Shown here one piece after another: positions 7,361-16,614 of a stretch of 61,465 bases of DNA. The stretch covers positions 1-61,465 of the forward strand of contig NZ_JAGQED010000027.1 of the NCBI RefSeq assembly GCF_018304965.1, read 5' to 3'. Positions within the stretch are counted from its first letter, which is position 1. Each line of letters begins with the position of its first letter. The notes under the pieces were generated by a model, which was not told the origin of the DNA, ran no database searches, and saw nothing but the letters and a program-made list of their open reading frames with translations. The DNA is from Collimonas antrihumi (GTDB taxonomy: Bacteria > Pseudomonadota > Gammaproteobacteria > Burkholderiales > Burkholderiaceae_D). The translations under genes and the position numbers were made by a program.

Positions 7361-9217
7361 TTATTGACCACGCAAGAATAATTTGTCCAGGTCCGACAGC
7401 GCTAGCTGGCTCCAGGTGGGACGGCCATGATTGCACTGGTCGGCGCGTTCGGTGGCTTCCATTTGGCGTAGCAGGGCGTTCATTTCCGGCGCCGTCAGGC
7501 TGCGGTTGGCGCGCACGGCGGTATGGCATGCCAGGGTGCCGAGCAGTTCATTGCGACGTTCGACCAGAACACGCGAGCCGCCGAATTCACGCACGTCGCG
7601 CAACACATCGCGTGCCAGCGTCTGTGCATCGGCATTCTTCAACAATGCCGGGACCGAGCGTACCGCCAGTGTGGTGGGCGAGATGGCGGCGATGTCGAAA
7701 CCCAATGCATGCAGGGTTTCCTGGTTTTCTTCGGCGGTGCCGACTTCAACCGCATCGGCAAAGAAGGTGACCGGGATCAGCAGCGGCTGCACCTGCATCG
7801 CATCTTCATCCAGGGCGCCTTTCAATTGTTCGTACAAAATGCGCTCGTGGGCGGCGTGCATGTCGACCAGCACCAGGCCCTTGGTGTTTTGCGCGAGGAT
7901 ATAAATACCGTGCAACTGGGCCAGCGCGAAGCCTAGCGGGAAATCGTCGCTCGGCAGCGTTTGACTGGCAGGCTGCAGTGCTGTCGGATAGTTTGCAGCG
8001 ACGCGCTGATTATCTGTAAACAATGCGCCGTAATTAGCTGTGGTTTGCGCTACGCCGTTGGCGGCGGGCGCAAATTGCGGGCCGAATGAGGTTTGCTGCT
8101 GTGGCACTTGTACGCCCGGTTGCAAAATCGCCTGCAGATGTTCTTGCGAGCCGCGAATCCACGGCATCGCGCCGCTGGGCGAGGGCAATGGCGCCGGCGT
8201 TGCGCCAAACGAGGTGGCGGAAGTTTGCGCCAGCGCGCGGCTGACCGCATGAAATACGAACTGGTGAACCGCGCGGCTGTCGCGGAAGCGTACTTCGATT
8301 TTCGACGGGTGGACGTTGACGTCGACCAGCGCCGGGTCCAGATCCAGCCCCAAGACGTACGAGGGATAGCGGTCACCATGCAACACGTCTTGATAGGCCG
8401 CGCGAACCGCATGAACCAGCAATTTGTCGCGCACGAAGCGGCCATTGACGTAGAAATACTGGGCGTCGGCGCGCGCCTTGGAGGCGGTCGGCAAACCGAC
8501 AAAACCATGCAGGCGCAGCGGTCCGGCGCCTTCATCCAGCGCCAGGCGGGCATTGGCGAATTCGTTGCCGAGGATGCTGGCGCTGCGCTTGCCGATTTCT
8601 GTGATGATCCAGTGATCGACAGTCTTGCCGTTGTGCGTCAGCGAAAACGACACATCCGGCCGAGCTAAAGCAATACGCCGTACCACTTCGGCGCAATGAC
8701 CGAATTCGGTTTGATCCGATTTCAGGAATTTACGCCTGGCCGGTGTATTGAAATACAGGTCTTGGACGTCGACCGTGGTGCCTTGTGCGCCGGATGATGG
8801 CGTCACGGCCAGCGTGCTGCCGTCGATTTCCGAGGCGTGGCCGGCGTCGGCGGTGCGCGAGGTCAGGGTCAGTTGCGATACCGAAGCGATGGATGCCAGC
8901 GCTTCGCCGCGGAATCCTAGCGTGGCGACATTTTCCAGGTCATGCAGCGAACTGATTTTTGAAGTCGCATGACGCGCCAGCGCCAATGGCAGCTGTTCCG
9001 GCGCGATACCGCGGCCGTTATCGGTAATGGCGATGCGTTTGACGCCGCCTTGTTCCAGCCGCACCGTGATTTGGGTGGCGCCTGCGTCCAGCGCATTTTC
9101 CAGGAGTTCCTTGACCACGGCGGAAGGTCGTTCGACCACTTCACCTGCCGCAATTTGCGAAATCAGGTTGTCTGGGAGTTGCTGGATAGCGCGGATGGGG
9201 GAGAGCGGTGCATTCAT
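7361..9217 (-). CDS. mutL: DNA mismatch repair protein MutL
   Basis: A 618-residue GHKL ATPase that links MutS recognition to the downstream steps of repair. The N-terminal ATPase has [36 protein letters not shown] and [16 protein letters not shown] Pro/Gln-rich linker (about 340-420) leads to the C-terminal dimerisation domain. Near the end, [11 protein letters not shown] and CNHGRPTW resemble the C-terminal motifs of MutL homologues, but I see no DQHA(X)2E(X)4E endonuclease motif. It is the first gene of the mutL-miaA pair. Confidence 0.95.
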   Translation of the reverse strand: MNAPLSPIRAIQQLPDNLISQIAAGEVVERPSAVVKELLENALDAGATQITVRLEQGGVKRIAITDNGRGIAPEQLPLALARHATSKISSLHDLENVATLGFRGEALASIASVSQLTLTSRTADAGHASEIDGSTLAVTPSSGAQGTTVDVQDLYFNTPARRKFLKSDQTEFGHCAEVVRRIALARPDVSFSLTHNGKTVDHWIITEIGKRSASILGNEFANARLALDEGAGPLRLHGFVGLPTASKARADAQYFYVNGRFVRDKLLVHAVRAAYQDVLHGDRYPSYVLGLDLDPALVDVNVHPSKIEVRFRDSRAVHQFVFHAVSRALAQTSATSFGATPAPLPSPSGAMPWIRGSQEHLQAILQPGVQVPQQQTSFGPQFAPAANGVAQTTANYGALFTDNQRVAANYPTALQPASQTLPSDDFPLGFALAQLHGIYILAQNTKGLVLVDMHAAHERILYEQLKGALDEDAMQVQPLLIPVTFFADAVEVGTAEENQETLHALGFDIAAISPTTLAVRSVPALLKNADAQTLARDVLRDVREFGGSRVLVERRNELLGTLACHTAVRANRSLTAPEMNALLRQMEATERADQCNHGRPTWSQLALSDLDKLFLRGQ

Positions 9218-9359
9218 GCCGCGATTATACCGAAGCGCGCACCCGCTGCAGCGAGTTGCCTCCCGGAAGCCTTGCTATTTTGAGCAGAAACAATTGGCGG
9301 ATCTAATTGTTTGCTGTCTTTCGTAGTGTATTATTCCGGCGCTAACTAAGGAAAAAAAT

Positions 9360-10004
9360 ATGGACTTTATGCAATTCGTGGACGTCATCCTGCACGTCGA
9401 TAAATCCCTCGGCTTCTTGATCAAGGAATATGGCACCCTGGTCTACATGGTCCTGTTTCTGATAGTTTTTTGCGAAACCGGCCTGGTGGTATTGCCGTTT
9501 TTGCCTGGCGATACCTTGTTATTTATCGGCGGTGCGTTTTGCGCAACCGGTGAAATGAATATCTGGCTGCTGATGGGTTTGCTGATTATCGCGGCAACTA
9601 CCGGCAACACGCTGAATTACTGGATAGGCAGCCTGATCGGGCATAAGGTCTATACCCATGATTATCGATGGCTGGACAAGAAGGCCTTGCAAAAGACCCA
9701 TGCGTTTTATGAGCATCACGGCGGCAAGACCATTATCCTGTCGCGTTTCGTGCCGATCGTGCGGACTTTTGCACCGTTCGTGGCGGGGGTGTCCGAGATG
9801 ACTTTCTCCAAGTTCCAGTTCTTTAATATTACCGGCGCCTTGATATGGGTGATCGGCCTGGTCTCGGCCGGTTATTTCTTCGGCAATATCCCGATTATCC
9901 GCGATCACCTGAACACGATTGTTCTGGTCGGGGTTGGCGCAGCGGTGGTGCCGGTGGCGTTAGGCGGCCTGTGGAAGTTCTACCGGAAAATGCGCGGAGC
10001 ATAA
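9360..10004 (+). CDS. DedA-family membrane protein
   Basis: A 214-residue inner-membrane protein of the DedA/SNARE-associated family, involved in membrane homeostasis and possibly undecaprenyl-phosphate or lipid flipping. Conserved segments are FCETGLVVLPFLPGDTLLF (reentrant loop 1) and GGKTIILSRFVPIVRTFAP (reentrant loop 2 with the essential Arg). About four to five hydrophobic segments are seen. AAGGAAAAAAAT precedes the ATG. It is divergent from mutL and ends before a strong terminator. Confidence 0.88.
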   Translation: MDFMQFVDVILHVDKSLGFLIKEYGTLVYMVLFLIVFCETGLVVLPFLPGDTLLFIGGAFCATGEMNIWLLMGLLIIAATTGNTLNYWIGSLIGHKVYTHDYRWLDKKALQKTHAFYEHHGGKTIILSRFVPIVRTFAPFVAGVSEMTFSKFQFFNITGALIWVIGLVSAGYFFGNIPIIRDHLNTIVLVGVGAAVVPVALGGLWKFYRKMRGA

Positions 10005-10035
10005 GCACAACCGAAGTACAACCGAAGCACAATGA

Positions 10036-10074
10036 AATAAGGGCGCGCTGCAAGATTTGCAGCGCGCCCTTATT
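10036..10074. terminator. Strong bidirectional terminator
   Basis: A perfect 17-bp stem (10036-10052 with 10058-10074), GC-rich in the middle and flanked by A/T, between the convergent dedA and amiC genes. Confidence 0.85.
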
Positions 10075-10121
10075 GTTTTAAGAGCGGTTTTAAGACCGGC
10101 TTTAAGACCCGGCTCAGTTAC

Positions 10122-11477
10122 TCAGGTCAAACGGTTCCTTGCCAGCGGTGGATTATGGGCAAAATACTTCTTGATCCCTTTCAGGACCGCATCCGCCATC
10201 TGATCCTGATAAGCGTTGTCAGTCAGTTTCGCTTCTTCTTCCGGATTCGAAATAAACGCGGTTTCAATCAGGATGCTAGGGATATCCGGTGCTTTCAACA
10301 CCGCAAAACCGGCTTGCTCGACCGCACCTTTGTGCAATTTGTTGATGCCGCCGATTTCATTCAATACCGCGCTGCCGAGTTTCATGCTGTCGTTGATCTG
10401 TGCCGTGGTCGACAAATCCAGCAGCACGCTCGCCAGTTGACGATCGTGGCTCTTGATGTTGATGCCGCCGATCAGGTCGGCCGAGTTTTCCTTGTTGGCC
10501 AGCCAGCGCGCAGCGGTTGAACTGGCGCCTTTTTCCGATAAGGCAAATACGGAGGAACCGCGTGCTGTCGGCGTCACGAAGGCGTCGGCATGGATGGAAA
10601 CGAACAGGTCGGCTTGCACCTTCCTGGCTTTTTGCACGCGCACGCCGAGCGGTACAAAGTAATCGGCGTCGCGCGTCAGCATCACACGCATGTTCGGCTG
10701 TTGCTCGATCTTGGCCTTGAGCCGCTTGGCAATCGAGAGCACAACGTCTTTTTCGCGGTTGCCGCCGCGCCCGGTAGCGCCAGGATCTTCACCGCCATGC
10801 CCCGGATCGAGGGCGATGGTGATCATGCGCGTTAACGTCGGGGTCGGGGTTTTGTCGGCTTTGGGATCGACGCGGGCGATTTGCGGCGGTGGTTCCGGCT
10901 GTGGTTGCAGCTGCGGTTTTAGTACCGGTGGTTTGGTTTGTGCCACAGGCGGTGCGATTTCGCCCGGGTTGGCGGATGGCCATTCACCCTTTTCAATCAT
11001 GGCGGCGATCAGGTCGGGCGGATTGGCCGGATACAAATCGAATACCAGCCGATGCTGGTAGCCGCCCACCGGCGCCAGGGTAAACACCTGCGGTTTGACT
11101 TCTTCCTTCAGGTCGAACACCAGCCGCACGACGTTGGGGCGGTTCTGTCCGACCCGGACTTGCTTGATATAGGGGTCGTTAGGCTGAATCTTGGCGACCA
11201 GTTCCTTCAATGTCGGATTGAGTTCGATGCCTTCGATATCGACCACCATGCGATCCGGATTTTGCACCAGGAAGTGGGTGGTTTTCAGTTCCGAGTCGTT
11301 TTCCAGCGTGACGCGAGTGTAGTCTTCTGCCGGCCAGACCCGTACCGCGACAATTTGCGCGGCGCGCGCCGACAGCGGCGCCAATACTGAAATGAGCAAG
11401 GTGCCGCCGGCCTTGAGTATGGTGCGGCGGACTTTTGATTTTAAAGGTTTGGTGCAAATTTCAGTCGAGCGAGACAT
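10122..11477 (-). CDS. amiC: N-acetylmuramoyl-L-alanine amidase (AmiC type)
   Basis: A 451-residue periplasmic amidase that cleaves septal peptidoglycan for daughter-cell separation. It has an N-terminal signal with twin arginine (VRRTILKAGG), as known for AmiC, an AMIN septal-targeting domain (about 45-150), a Pro/Gln-rich linker (about 170-215) and an Amidase_3 catalytic domain. Zinc-ligand motifs are seen in IALDPGHGGEDPGATG, NREKDVVL and LFVSIHADAF. Its start lies inside the end of tsaE (37-base overlap), so the pair is co-transcribed. Confidence 0.9.
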   Translation of the reverse strand: MSRSTEICTKPLKSKVRRTILKAGGTLLISVLAPLSARAAQIVAVRVWPAEDYTRVTLENDSELKTTHFLVQNPDRMVVDIEGIELNPTLKELVAKIQPNDPYIKQVRVGQNRPNVVRLVFDLKEEVKPQVFTLAPVGGYQHRLVFDLYPANPPDLIAAMIEKGEWPSANPGEIAPPVAQTKPPVLKPQLQPQPEPPPQIARVDPKADKTPTPTLTRMITIALDPGHGGEDPGATGRGGNREKDVVLSIAKRLKAKIEQQPNMRVMLTRDADYFVPLGVRVQKARKVQADLFVSIHADAFVTPTARGSSVFALSEKGASSTAARWLANKENSADLIGGINIKSHDRQLASVLLDLSTTAQINDSMKLGSAVLNEIGGINKLHKGAVEQAGFAVLKAPDIPSILIETAFISNPEEEAKLTDNAYQDQMADAVLKGIKKYFAHNPPLARNRLT

Positions 11478-11935
11478 TGACTACCCTTATCAGATAACGC
11501 CTGCAATTCTACATCACGTCCCTTGTCGGAAACACTGGAAACACTGAGTAATACATTGATGTCGGGTGGCGGCAACGCAGCAGCGGCTTTTTCCGGCCAT
11601 TCGACGATACAGATGGTGCTTTGGTTGAAGTATTCGCGGAAGCCGGCCTCCAGGAATTCATCCGGACTGGCCATCCGATACAAATCGAAATGCATTACTT
11701 CGACCGTCTGTTGGGCTATCTGGATGGTATAAGGTTCCACCAAAGTGTAAGTAGGACTTTTGACGTGGCCCTCATAACCGGCGGCGTGCAGCAAGGCGCG
11801 GGTCAGTGCGGTCTTGCCTGCACCCAGATCGCCATGCAAATGAACCGTCAGCCCGGGCAGCAAAGCTCTCGCCAATGCGGCTCCCAGAGCGTTGGTTCCG
11901 GCTTCATCGTGCAGGTGAGTAGTAAAATGGGGCAT
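11441..11935 (-). CDS. tsaE: tRNA threonylcarbamoyladenosine biosynthesis protein TsaE
   Basis: A 164-residue P-loop ATPase that works with TsaB/TsaD to make t6A37 on ANN-decoding tRNAs. Motifs are HGDLGAGKTALTRALL (Walker A, about 34-49), SPTYTLVEPY and HFDLYRM. The C-terminus is slightly longer than usual and overlaps amiC by 37 bases. The tsaE-amiC order is common in beta- and gammaproteobacteria. Confidence 0.92.
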   Translation of the reverse strand: MPHFTTHLHDEAGTNALGAALARALLPGLTVHLHGDLGAGKTALTRALLHAAGYEGHVKSPTYTLVEPYTIQIAQQTVEVMHFDLYRMASPDEFLEAGFREYFNQSTICIVEWPEKAAAALPPPDINVLLSVSSVSDKGRDVELQALSDKGSQCLARLKFAPNL

Positions 11936-11976
11936 CTCGTCACATAGTCCTTCGTATCTAGTCTTTTAAGGGCAAC

Positions 11977-12108
11977 TCGAATAACCCTGTTACGTCATTG
12001 GTGACCCCGTCATTCCCGCGAACGCGGGAATCCATTTTAAATCAGTAACTTGGATTCTCCACCTCGGTGTCCGCGTTCGCGGGGATGACGGAATTTTTAG
12101 AGCTCGCT
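11977..12108. repeat. Dispersed palindromic repeat, family A (copy 1)
   Basis: About 130 bases containing inverted arms around CCCGCGAACGCGGG and CCGCGTTCGCGG. It matches 44167-44297 along its whole length, and a half copy is at 54415-54436. Elements of this kind (REPIN- or MITE-like) are common in Burkholderiales intergenic DNA. It fills the gap between tsaE and queG. Confidence 0.8.
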
Positions 12109-12165
12109 TTAAATCAAATTTTTTAAATCGAGTCGTTTTGCATCAAGTCTTTAAGTCGTCCAGCC

Positions 12166-13287
12166 ATGGTAGTCACCGAACAAAACTTAGCAGCGCTAGC
12201 CACCACCATCAAAGCGTGGGGGCGGGAGCTTGGCTTTGCCGATATCCGCATCAGCGATGTCGATCTGGCGCAGCAAGAGGCTGGCTTCACGGCATGGCTA
12301 GAGCTTGGCTATCACGGTGAGATGGATTATATGGCAGCGCACGGAATGAAGCGCGCCCGGCCCGCAGAACTGGTGCCCGGTGCGATCCGGGCGATAGCGG
12401 TACGCATGGATTATCTGCCGCGCGCCTATAAAAACGAGCCGGCTGATCAGGGTGATCAAAGCAACTGGCGCTCACGCGAACAAGCGCGGCTGGAACCTGC
12501 CGCCTCCGGCACGGCCACGGTGTCGCTGTATGCGCGCGGACGCGATTATCACAAGGTGCTGCGGTCGCGTATGCAGCAGCTGGCGGATCGGATCAAAGGC
12601 GAGATCGGCGATTTCGGTTACCGCGTGTTTACCGATTCGGCGCCGGTGATGGAGGTGGCCCTGGCGCAGAAGGCTGGCCTGGGCTGGCGTGGCAAGCACA
12701 CCTTATTATTGAATCGCGAGGCCGGATCGTTTTTCTTTCTCGGTGAAATCCTGACCGACCTGCCGTTGCCGGTCGACCAGCCCACCAGCTCGCATTGCGG
12801 GCAATGCAGCGCCTGTATCGATGTCTGTCCAACCAAGGCGATCGTCGGTCCATATCGGCTCGACGCCCGTCGTTGCATCTCTTACCTGACGATCGAATTG
12901 AAAGGCAGCATCCCGGTGGAACTACGGCCGTTGATCGGTAACCGCGTCTACGGCTGCGACGATTGCCAGCTGTTCTGCCCGTGGAACAAATTTGCGCAGC
13001 CGTCCACGCTGGGCGATTTCGATGTCCGCAACGGGCTCGATCGGGCCACCTTGGTGGAATTATTCGGCTGGAGCGAGGAGCAGTTTAATAGCCGCATGGA
13101 AGGCAGTCCGATTCGCCGCATCGGCTATCAACGCTGGTTGCGCAATATGGCGGTGGGTCTCGGCAATACCGCGGCGGCCGGCGCCGGCACGCCGGAGATC
13201 ATCGCCGCCCTGCAGCAGCGCAATGACGATCCGTCCGAGCTGGTGCGGGAGCATGTGGCATGGGCGTTGCAGCAACACGGCGCCTGA
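12166..13287 (+). CDS. queG: Epoxyqueuosine reductase QueG
   Basis: A 373-residue cobalamin- and iron-sulfur-dependent enzyme for the last step of queuosine synthesis in tRNA. The N-terminal cobalamin-binding part contains YARGRDYHKVLRSRM. Two 4Fe-4S motifs follow: CGQCSACIDVCPTKAI (about residues 211-226) and CDDCQLFCPWN (about 264-274). A C-terminal HEAT-like region ends the protein. No strong ribosome-binding site is seen, but MVVTEQNLAAL fits the family's N-terminus. It is divergent from tsaE across a dispersed repeat. Confidence 0.93.
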   Translation: MVVTEQNLAALATTIKAWGRELGFADIRISDVDLAQQEAGFTAWLELGYHGEMDYMAAHGMKRARPAELVPGAIRAIAVRMDYLPRAYKNEPADQGDQSNWRSREQARLEPAASGTATVSLYARGRDYHKVLRSRMQQLADRIKGEIGDFGYRVFTDSAPVMEVALAQKAGLGWRGKHTLLLNREAGSFFFLGEILTDLPLPVDQPTSSHCGQCSACIDVCPTKAIVGPYRLDARRCISYLTIELKGSIPVELRPLIGNRVYGCDDCQLFCPWNKFAQPSTLGDFDVRNGLDRATLVELFGWSEEQFNSRMEGSPIRRIGYQRWLRNMAVGLGNTAAAGAGTPEIIAALQQRNDDPSELVREHVAWALQQHGA

Positions 13288-13291
13288 TTGT

Positions 13292-14185
13292 TTAATGCTG
13301 CAAAACCCACAGCCAGAACGGCAAGGTCAGCGCCGACAGCATGGTGCCGACGGAAATCATGAATGCTACCAAAGGGCCGTTGCCGCCCATCCTGGCCGCT
13401 AGAATGTAGGCGCTGGAAGCGGTCGGCAAGGCGCAAAACAGTACGACGATCTGTAGTTGCGATGGTGCCAGTCCCAGCCACCGTCCCAGCAACCAGGCGA
13501 TGGTCGGCAGCGCCAGCAGCTTGACCGCCAGGAAATATCCGGTCAGCGCCTTGGCCCGGTGCGCGCCGCTCAGGCGCAGGCCCGCTCCTACCAGCAGCAG
13601 GCCCAGCGCCAGTGCGGAGTTGCCGAGTCGCGACAAGACCGCTCCCGCTACTTCCGGCATCTGCAGGCCGCACAGGCTATACAAGAGCCCGCAAGCGGTG
13701 GCGATCAGCAAGGGATTGCGCGCCAGTTCCTTGAGCAAGCCGCCGCTTTTATGCGCCAGGGCATGCACCGCCGCCAGATTGCATAAAGGCACGCCAAAGC
13801 CGATCAGCATCGCCATCATGCCGGTCGACTGCTCGCCGCCTAGCCTGGCCGCCAGGGCCAGCGCCATATATGAATTGAAACGGTAGCCGGTTTGCATGCC
13901 TGATTCGTAATCCATGGGTGCTGCCTTGATCCACGGTTTGCCCAGCCAGGTAAGGACGATGGCGCCGAGCAGCGCGCACATGCCGACCATCAGCATCTTG
14001 CCGCTGGTGTCGAAGCTGAGAGGAGTGCGTGCAGTGGAATAAAAGAGCAAAGCGGGGAAGAGCAGGAAATACACCAGTTTCTCCGCCCCGGTCCAGAATC
14101 CACTCCCCCAGTTGGTTATGCGGTGCAAGATCGCTCCCAGCAGTATCAGCGAGAAATCTGGAAACAACAGGTTGACGATATACAT
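13292..14185 (-). CDS. AEC-family transporter (auxin efflux carrier-like)
   Basis: A 297-residue protein with about nine to ten hydrophobic segments, the layout of the AEC/BASS-like carriers that export organic acids and related compounds. Family signs are NSYMALALAARLGG, GVPLCNLAAVHAL and the C-terminal ALPTASSAYILAARMGG. The substrate cannot be told. It ends four bases from queG, convergently, with no obvious terminator between. Confidence 0.85.
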   Translation of the reverse strand: MYIVNLLFPDFSLILLGAILHRITNWGSGFWTGAEKLVYFLLFPALLFYSTARTPLSFDTSGKMLMVGMCALLGAIVLTWLGKPWIKAAPMDYESGMQTGYRFNSYMALALAARLGGEQSTGMMAMLIGFGVPLCNLAAVHALAHKSGGLLKELARNPLLIATACGLLYSLCGLQMPEVAGAVLSRLGNSALALGLLLVGAGLRLSGAHRAKALTGYFLAVKLLALPTIAWLLGRWLGLAPSQLQIVVLFCALPTASSAYILAARMGGNGPLVAFMISVGTMLSALTLPFWLWVLQH

Positions 14186-14340
14186 GGAGTGGCGGATATT
14201 GTTAGAAAACAGGCTCGATTGTAGACACGCAGAGCCATCTTGCGTAATTTTAAGGGCAAGGTGCTGATACTAATTTCCTTATGGAAATTCCGTGGTTGTT
14301 AGTAAGTGTTGGTTTGATAAGGGTTTAGTGAAAACCTATG

Positions 14341-14714
14341 TTGTTTAGTCAAAATGATTCATATAAATTATTTGTTAAACTCGGGTAACACCTGTTACAG
14401 TGCGACCACAATTTGACATTGCGGGACATAAAAGCGGCAAATTGAACCGGATTTCGGTTTCCTGCAAACAGTAGTTATGTGGCACAGAATTCGGATTTTT
14501 TTAAGCGTCTGGCAAGAGCGGTTAATCAGTGATAAGCAGTGATAAGCAGCGATTGCCAACCAGGTTGAATAAACGGGATTGTAGGTGGTGGTGCATAAGA
14601 ACGGTATTGATACCGGGGATACTGAGGAGACCTTGCATTCCAAATGAAGCTGTCTAAACGGCCGGGAGTGCATACGAAGTAATTTGAGGCGCATCGACAG
14701 ATGCGCCTTTTTTA
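14341..14714 (+). ncRNA. Candidate small RNA or long leader before ogt
   Basis: The 544-base gap between the AEC gene and ogt has no credible gene. It contains a weak promoter (TTGTTT at 14341, TATAAA at 14362, 15-base spacer), a GTAAC-ACCT-GTTAC hairpin, a tandem CAGTGATAAG repeat, and a perfect intrinsic terminator at 14687-14714. A terminator 15 bases before the ogt ATG, on the same strand, implies a transcript that ends there: a free RNA of about 340 bases or a regulated leader. It does not match any RNA family I can recognise. Confidence 0.35.
14687..14714 (+). terminator. Intrinsic terminator just before ogt
   Basis: AGGCGCATC-GACA-GATGCGCCT followed by TTTTTTA. The stem is a perfect 9 bp. 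It is 15 bases upstream of the ogt start codon. Confidence 0.85.
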
Positions 14715-14729
14715 TTTTATGCTAGCGGT

Positions 14730-15263
14730 ATGAATATAATCTCGGATAGTCCATTAAAGCGCGCTGCCGGCGGCCAGCTTCCAGCGCAGCACTTCACAGC
14801 CGTGGTTGCTGCGCCATTCGGTGCGATGGGTATACGCACAGAAGCGGGCTTGCTGCAGGAATTGGTCTATCTCCCTCCTTCATTTCACGAAAAAGACGCC
14901 ACCGATGCGTTGGCCGCACGCGCGGTCAAGCAGATCTGCCGTTATCTGGAACAACCCGATTTCCGCTTCGACCTGCCCCTGGCGCCGCTAGGCACAGCTT
15001 TCCAGCAACGGGTATGGAAGGCGATTGCCGCAATACCGCGTGGGGAAGTGCTCACTTATGGCCAGGTTGCCAAGCTCATAGTGTCGGCGCCGCGCGCGGT
15101 TGGACAGGCCTGCGGAGCCAACTGGTTTCCGCTGGTGATTCCCTGCCATCGGGTAACCGCAGCCGGTGGCATCGGCGGCTTTTCTCATCACGACGACGAG
15201 GATGGCTTCCATCTGCGTGTCAAACGCTGGTTGCTGGAGCATGAAGGCGTGGCCGTCTTGTGA
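14730..15263 (+). CDS. ogt: Methylated-DNA--protein-cysteine methyltransferase
   Basis: A 177-residue suicide repair protein that removes alkyl groups from O6 of guanine. The acceptor motif PCHRV has its Cys at residue 139, preceded by AVGQACGANWFPLVI; the DNA-binding helix region is GEVLTYGQVAKLI. A short N-terminal domain is present. It overlaps xerD by four bases. A terminator lies directly upstream and there is no good ribosome-binding site, so its expression may be conditional. Confidence 0.9.
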   Translation: MNIISDSPLKRAAGGQLPAQHFTAVVAAPFGAMGIRTEAGLLQELVYLPPSFHEKDATDALAARAVKQICRYLEQPDFRFDLPLAPLGTAFQQRVWKAIAAIPRGEVLTYGQVAKLIVSAPRAVGQACGANWFPLVIPCHRVTAAGGIGGFSHHDDEDGFHLRVKRWLLEHEGVAVL

Positions 15264-16198
15264 GAAGGTCCAAAGCTGAAACACAGGCGAAACCGGCACT
15301 AAACACCGATCATCAAACCGCAATTGACGAGTTCTGCGACAGCTTGTGGCTGGAAGACGGCCTCGCCAAGAACTCGCTTGAAGCCTATCGGCGCGACATG
15401 ACGCTGTTCGCCCTGTGGTTGCAGGCGCAACCGGATGGCAAGTCCTTGCTTACCATCCATGCCGGCGATCTGAACGCGTATTTCCTGGCCAAACATGAAA
15501 CCAGCAAGCCGACCTCCTCGAATCGCCGCCTGGCGGTGCTGAAGCGTTTCTATCTGCTGGCATTGCGGCAAAACCGCATCAGCGTCGATCCTTGCCTGCA
15601 TTTGCGCTCAGCCAGGCAGGCGCCGCGTTTTCCCAAGATCTTGTCCGAAGCCCAGGTTGAAGCTTTGCTGGCAGCGCCTGATGTTGCGACGCCGCTCGGC
15701 CTGCGCGACCGCACCATGCTGGAGCTGATGTATGCCAGCGGCTTGCGGGTATCGGAGCTGGTGTTGCTGAAAACGCTGGAAGTCGGCATGAACGAAGGCG
15801 TGTTGCGGATTACCGGCAAGGGTAATAAAACGCGCCTGCTGCCGTTCGGCGAGGAAGCGCGGAACTGGATCGTGCGCTACCTGAAAGATGCGCGCGGCCA
15901 GATCATGGACGGTCAGATGGACGATGCATTGTTCGTGACGGCTCGCGGCGGCGCCATGACACGCCAGATGTTCTGGATCTTGATCAAGAAATACGCACTC
16001 AAGGCAGCCATCAATGCGCCGCTGTCGCCGCATACCTTGCGGCATGCCTTCGCTACTCATCTGCTGAATCACGGCGCGGATTTGCGCGTAGTGCAATTGC
16101 TGTTGGGGCATGCCGATATATCAACGACCCAAATTTATACTCACGTAGCGCGTGAGCGCTTGAAGGCACTGCATGCGGCGCATCATCCGCGGGGTTGA
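15260..16198 (+). CDS. xerD: Site-specific tyrosine recombinase XerD
   Basis: A 312-residue recombinase that with XerC resolves chromosome dimers at dif. The catalytic set is visible: Arg in YASGLRVSELVLLK, Lys in ITGKGNKTRLLP, His-x-x-Arg in HTLRHAFATHLL, His in LLGHADISTTQIYTH, and the nucleophile Tyr in that last motif. The start is a GTG at 15260 overlapping the ogt stop as GTGA. The XerD identity, over XerC, rests on overall resemblance. Confidence 0.9.
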   Translation: MRRSKAETQAKPALNTDHQTAIDEFCDSLWLEDGLAKNSLEAYRRDMTLFALWLQAQPDGKSLLTIHAGDLNAYFLAKHETSKPTSSNRRLAVLKRFYLLALRQNRISVDPCLHLRSARQAPRFPKILSEAQVEALLAAPDVATPLGLRDRTMLELMYASGLRVSELVLLKTLEVGMNEGVLRITGKGNKTRLLPFGEEARNWIVRYLKDARGQIMDGQMDDALFVTARGGAMTRQMFWILIKKYALKAAINAPLSPHTLRHAFATHLLNHGADLRVVQLLLGHADISTTQIYTHVARERLKALHAAHHPRG

Positions 16199-16296
16199 TT
16201 TTTTGATAATCTCCATTAAATTGAATTCTGCATCTTCCCAATTATTCTCCTGTATCCTGTAATACATCTATTCAAGAGTCTATTTAGGGGGCGCAA

Positions 16297-16482
16297 TTGG
16301 CAAAAACGAATTTTCAGTATGAAAAAAGGCAAAAAGAGTTAGAGAAGAAAAAAAAGAAGGAAGAAAAGCTGAAGCGTAAGGCGGAAAAAGGTTCCTCCAC
16401 CGAAGTTGAAGCAGAAGATGCGGCAGAGTCCGAACTGCCAGCAACCGGTGAACCGGCTTCCGACGAGCCAAAGCAGCCTTAA
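16297..16482 (+). CDS. Conserved small lysine-rich protein
   Basis: A 61-residue, highly charged protein: a Lys/Glu-rich helix (KRQKELEKKKKKEEKLKRK) followed by an acidic, Pro-rich tail. It starts with TTG at 16297 with AGGGGG upstream. Proteins with the same KRQKELEKKKKKEEK core occur beside housekeeping genes in betaproteobacteria, as far as I recall; the function is unknown. It may bind nucleic acid or ribosomes, which is a guess. Confidence 0.65.
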   Translation: MAKTNFQYEKRQKELEKKKKKEEKLKRKAEKGSSTEVEAEDAAESELPATGEPASDEPKQP

Positions 16483-16614
16483 GCGTTAAACGCGGCGGTC
16501 AGCCCGATCAGCGTGGATCAGCGGCAGGGATTGCTGCTGCGTCAAGTTTTACGAACGAAAACATGATTTGCCAGCAGACGCTCAGACACAGGGCGCTGCG
16601 TTCAAATACCCGGT

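Noticed and set aside
14395-14694. 99-codon minus-strand frame in the gap before ogt
   Set aside because: No ribosome-binding site, odd composition, and it runs against a clear plus-strand terminator; treated as a chance frame.
16297-16482. CRISPR or low-complexity repeat at the lysine-rich gene
   Set aside because: The A-rich run is coding for a Lys/Glu helix; no spaced direct repeats are present anywhere in the window.
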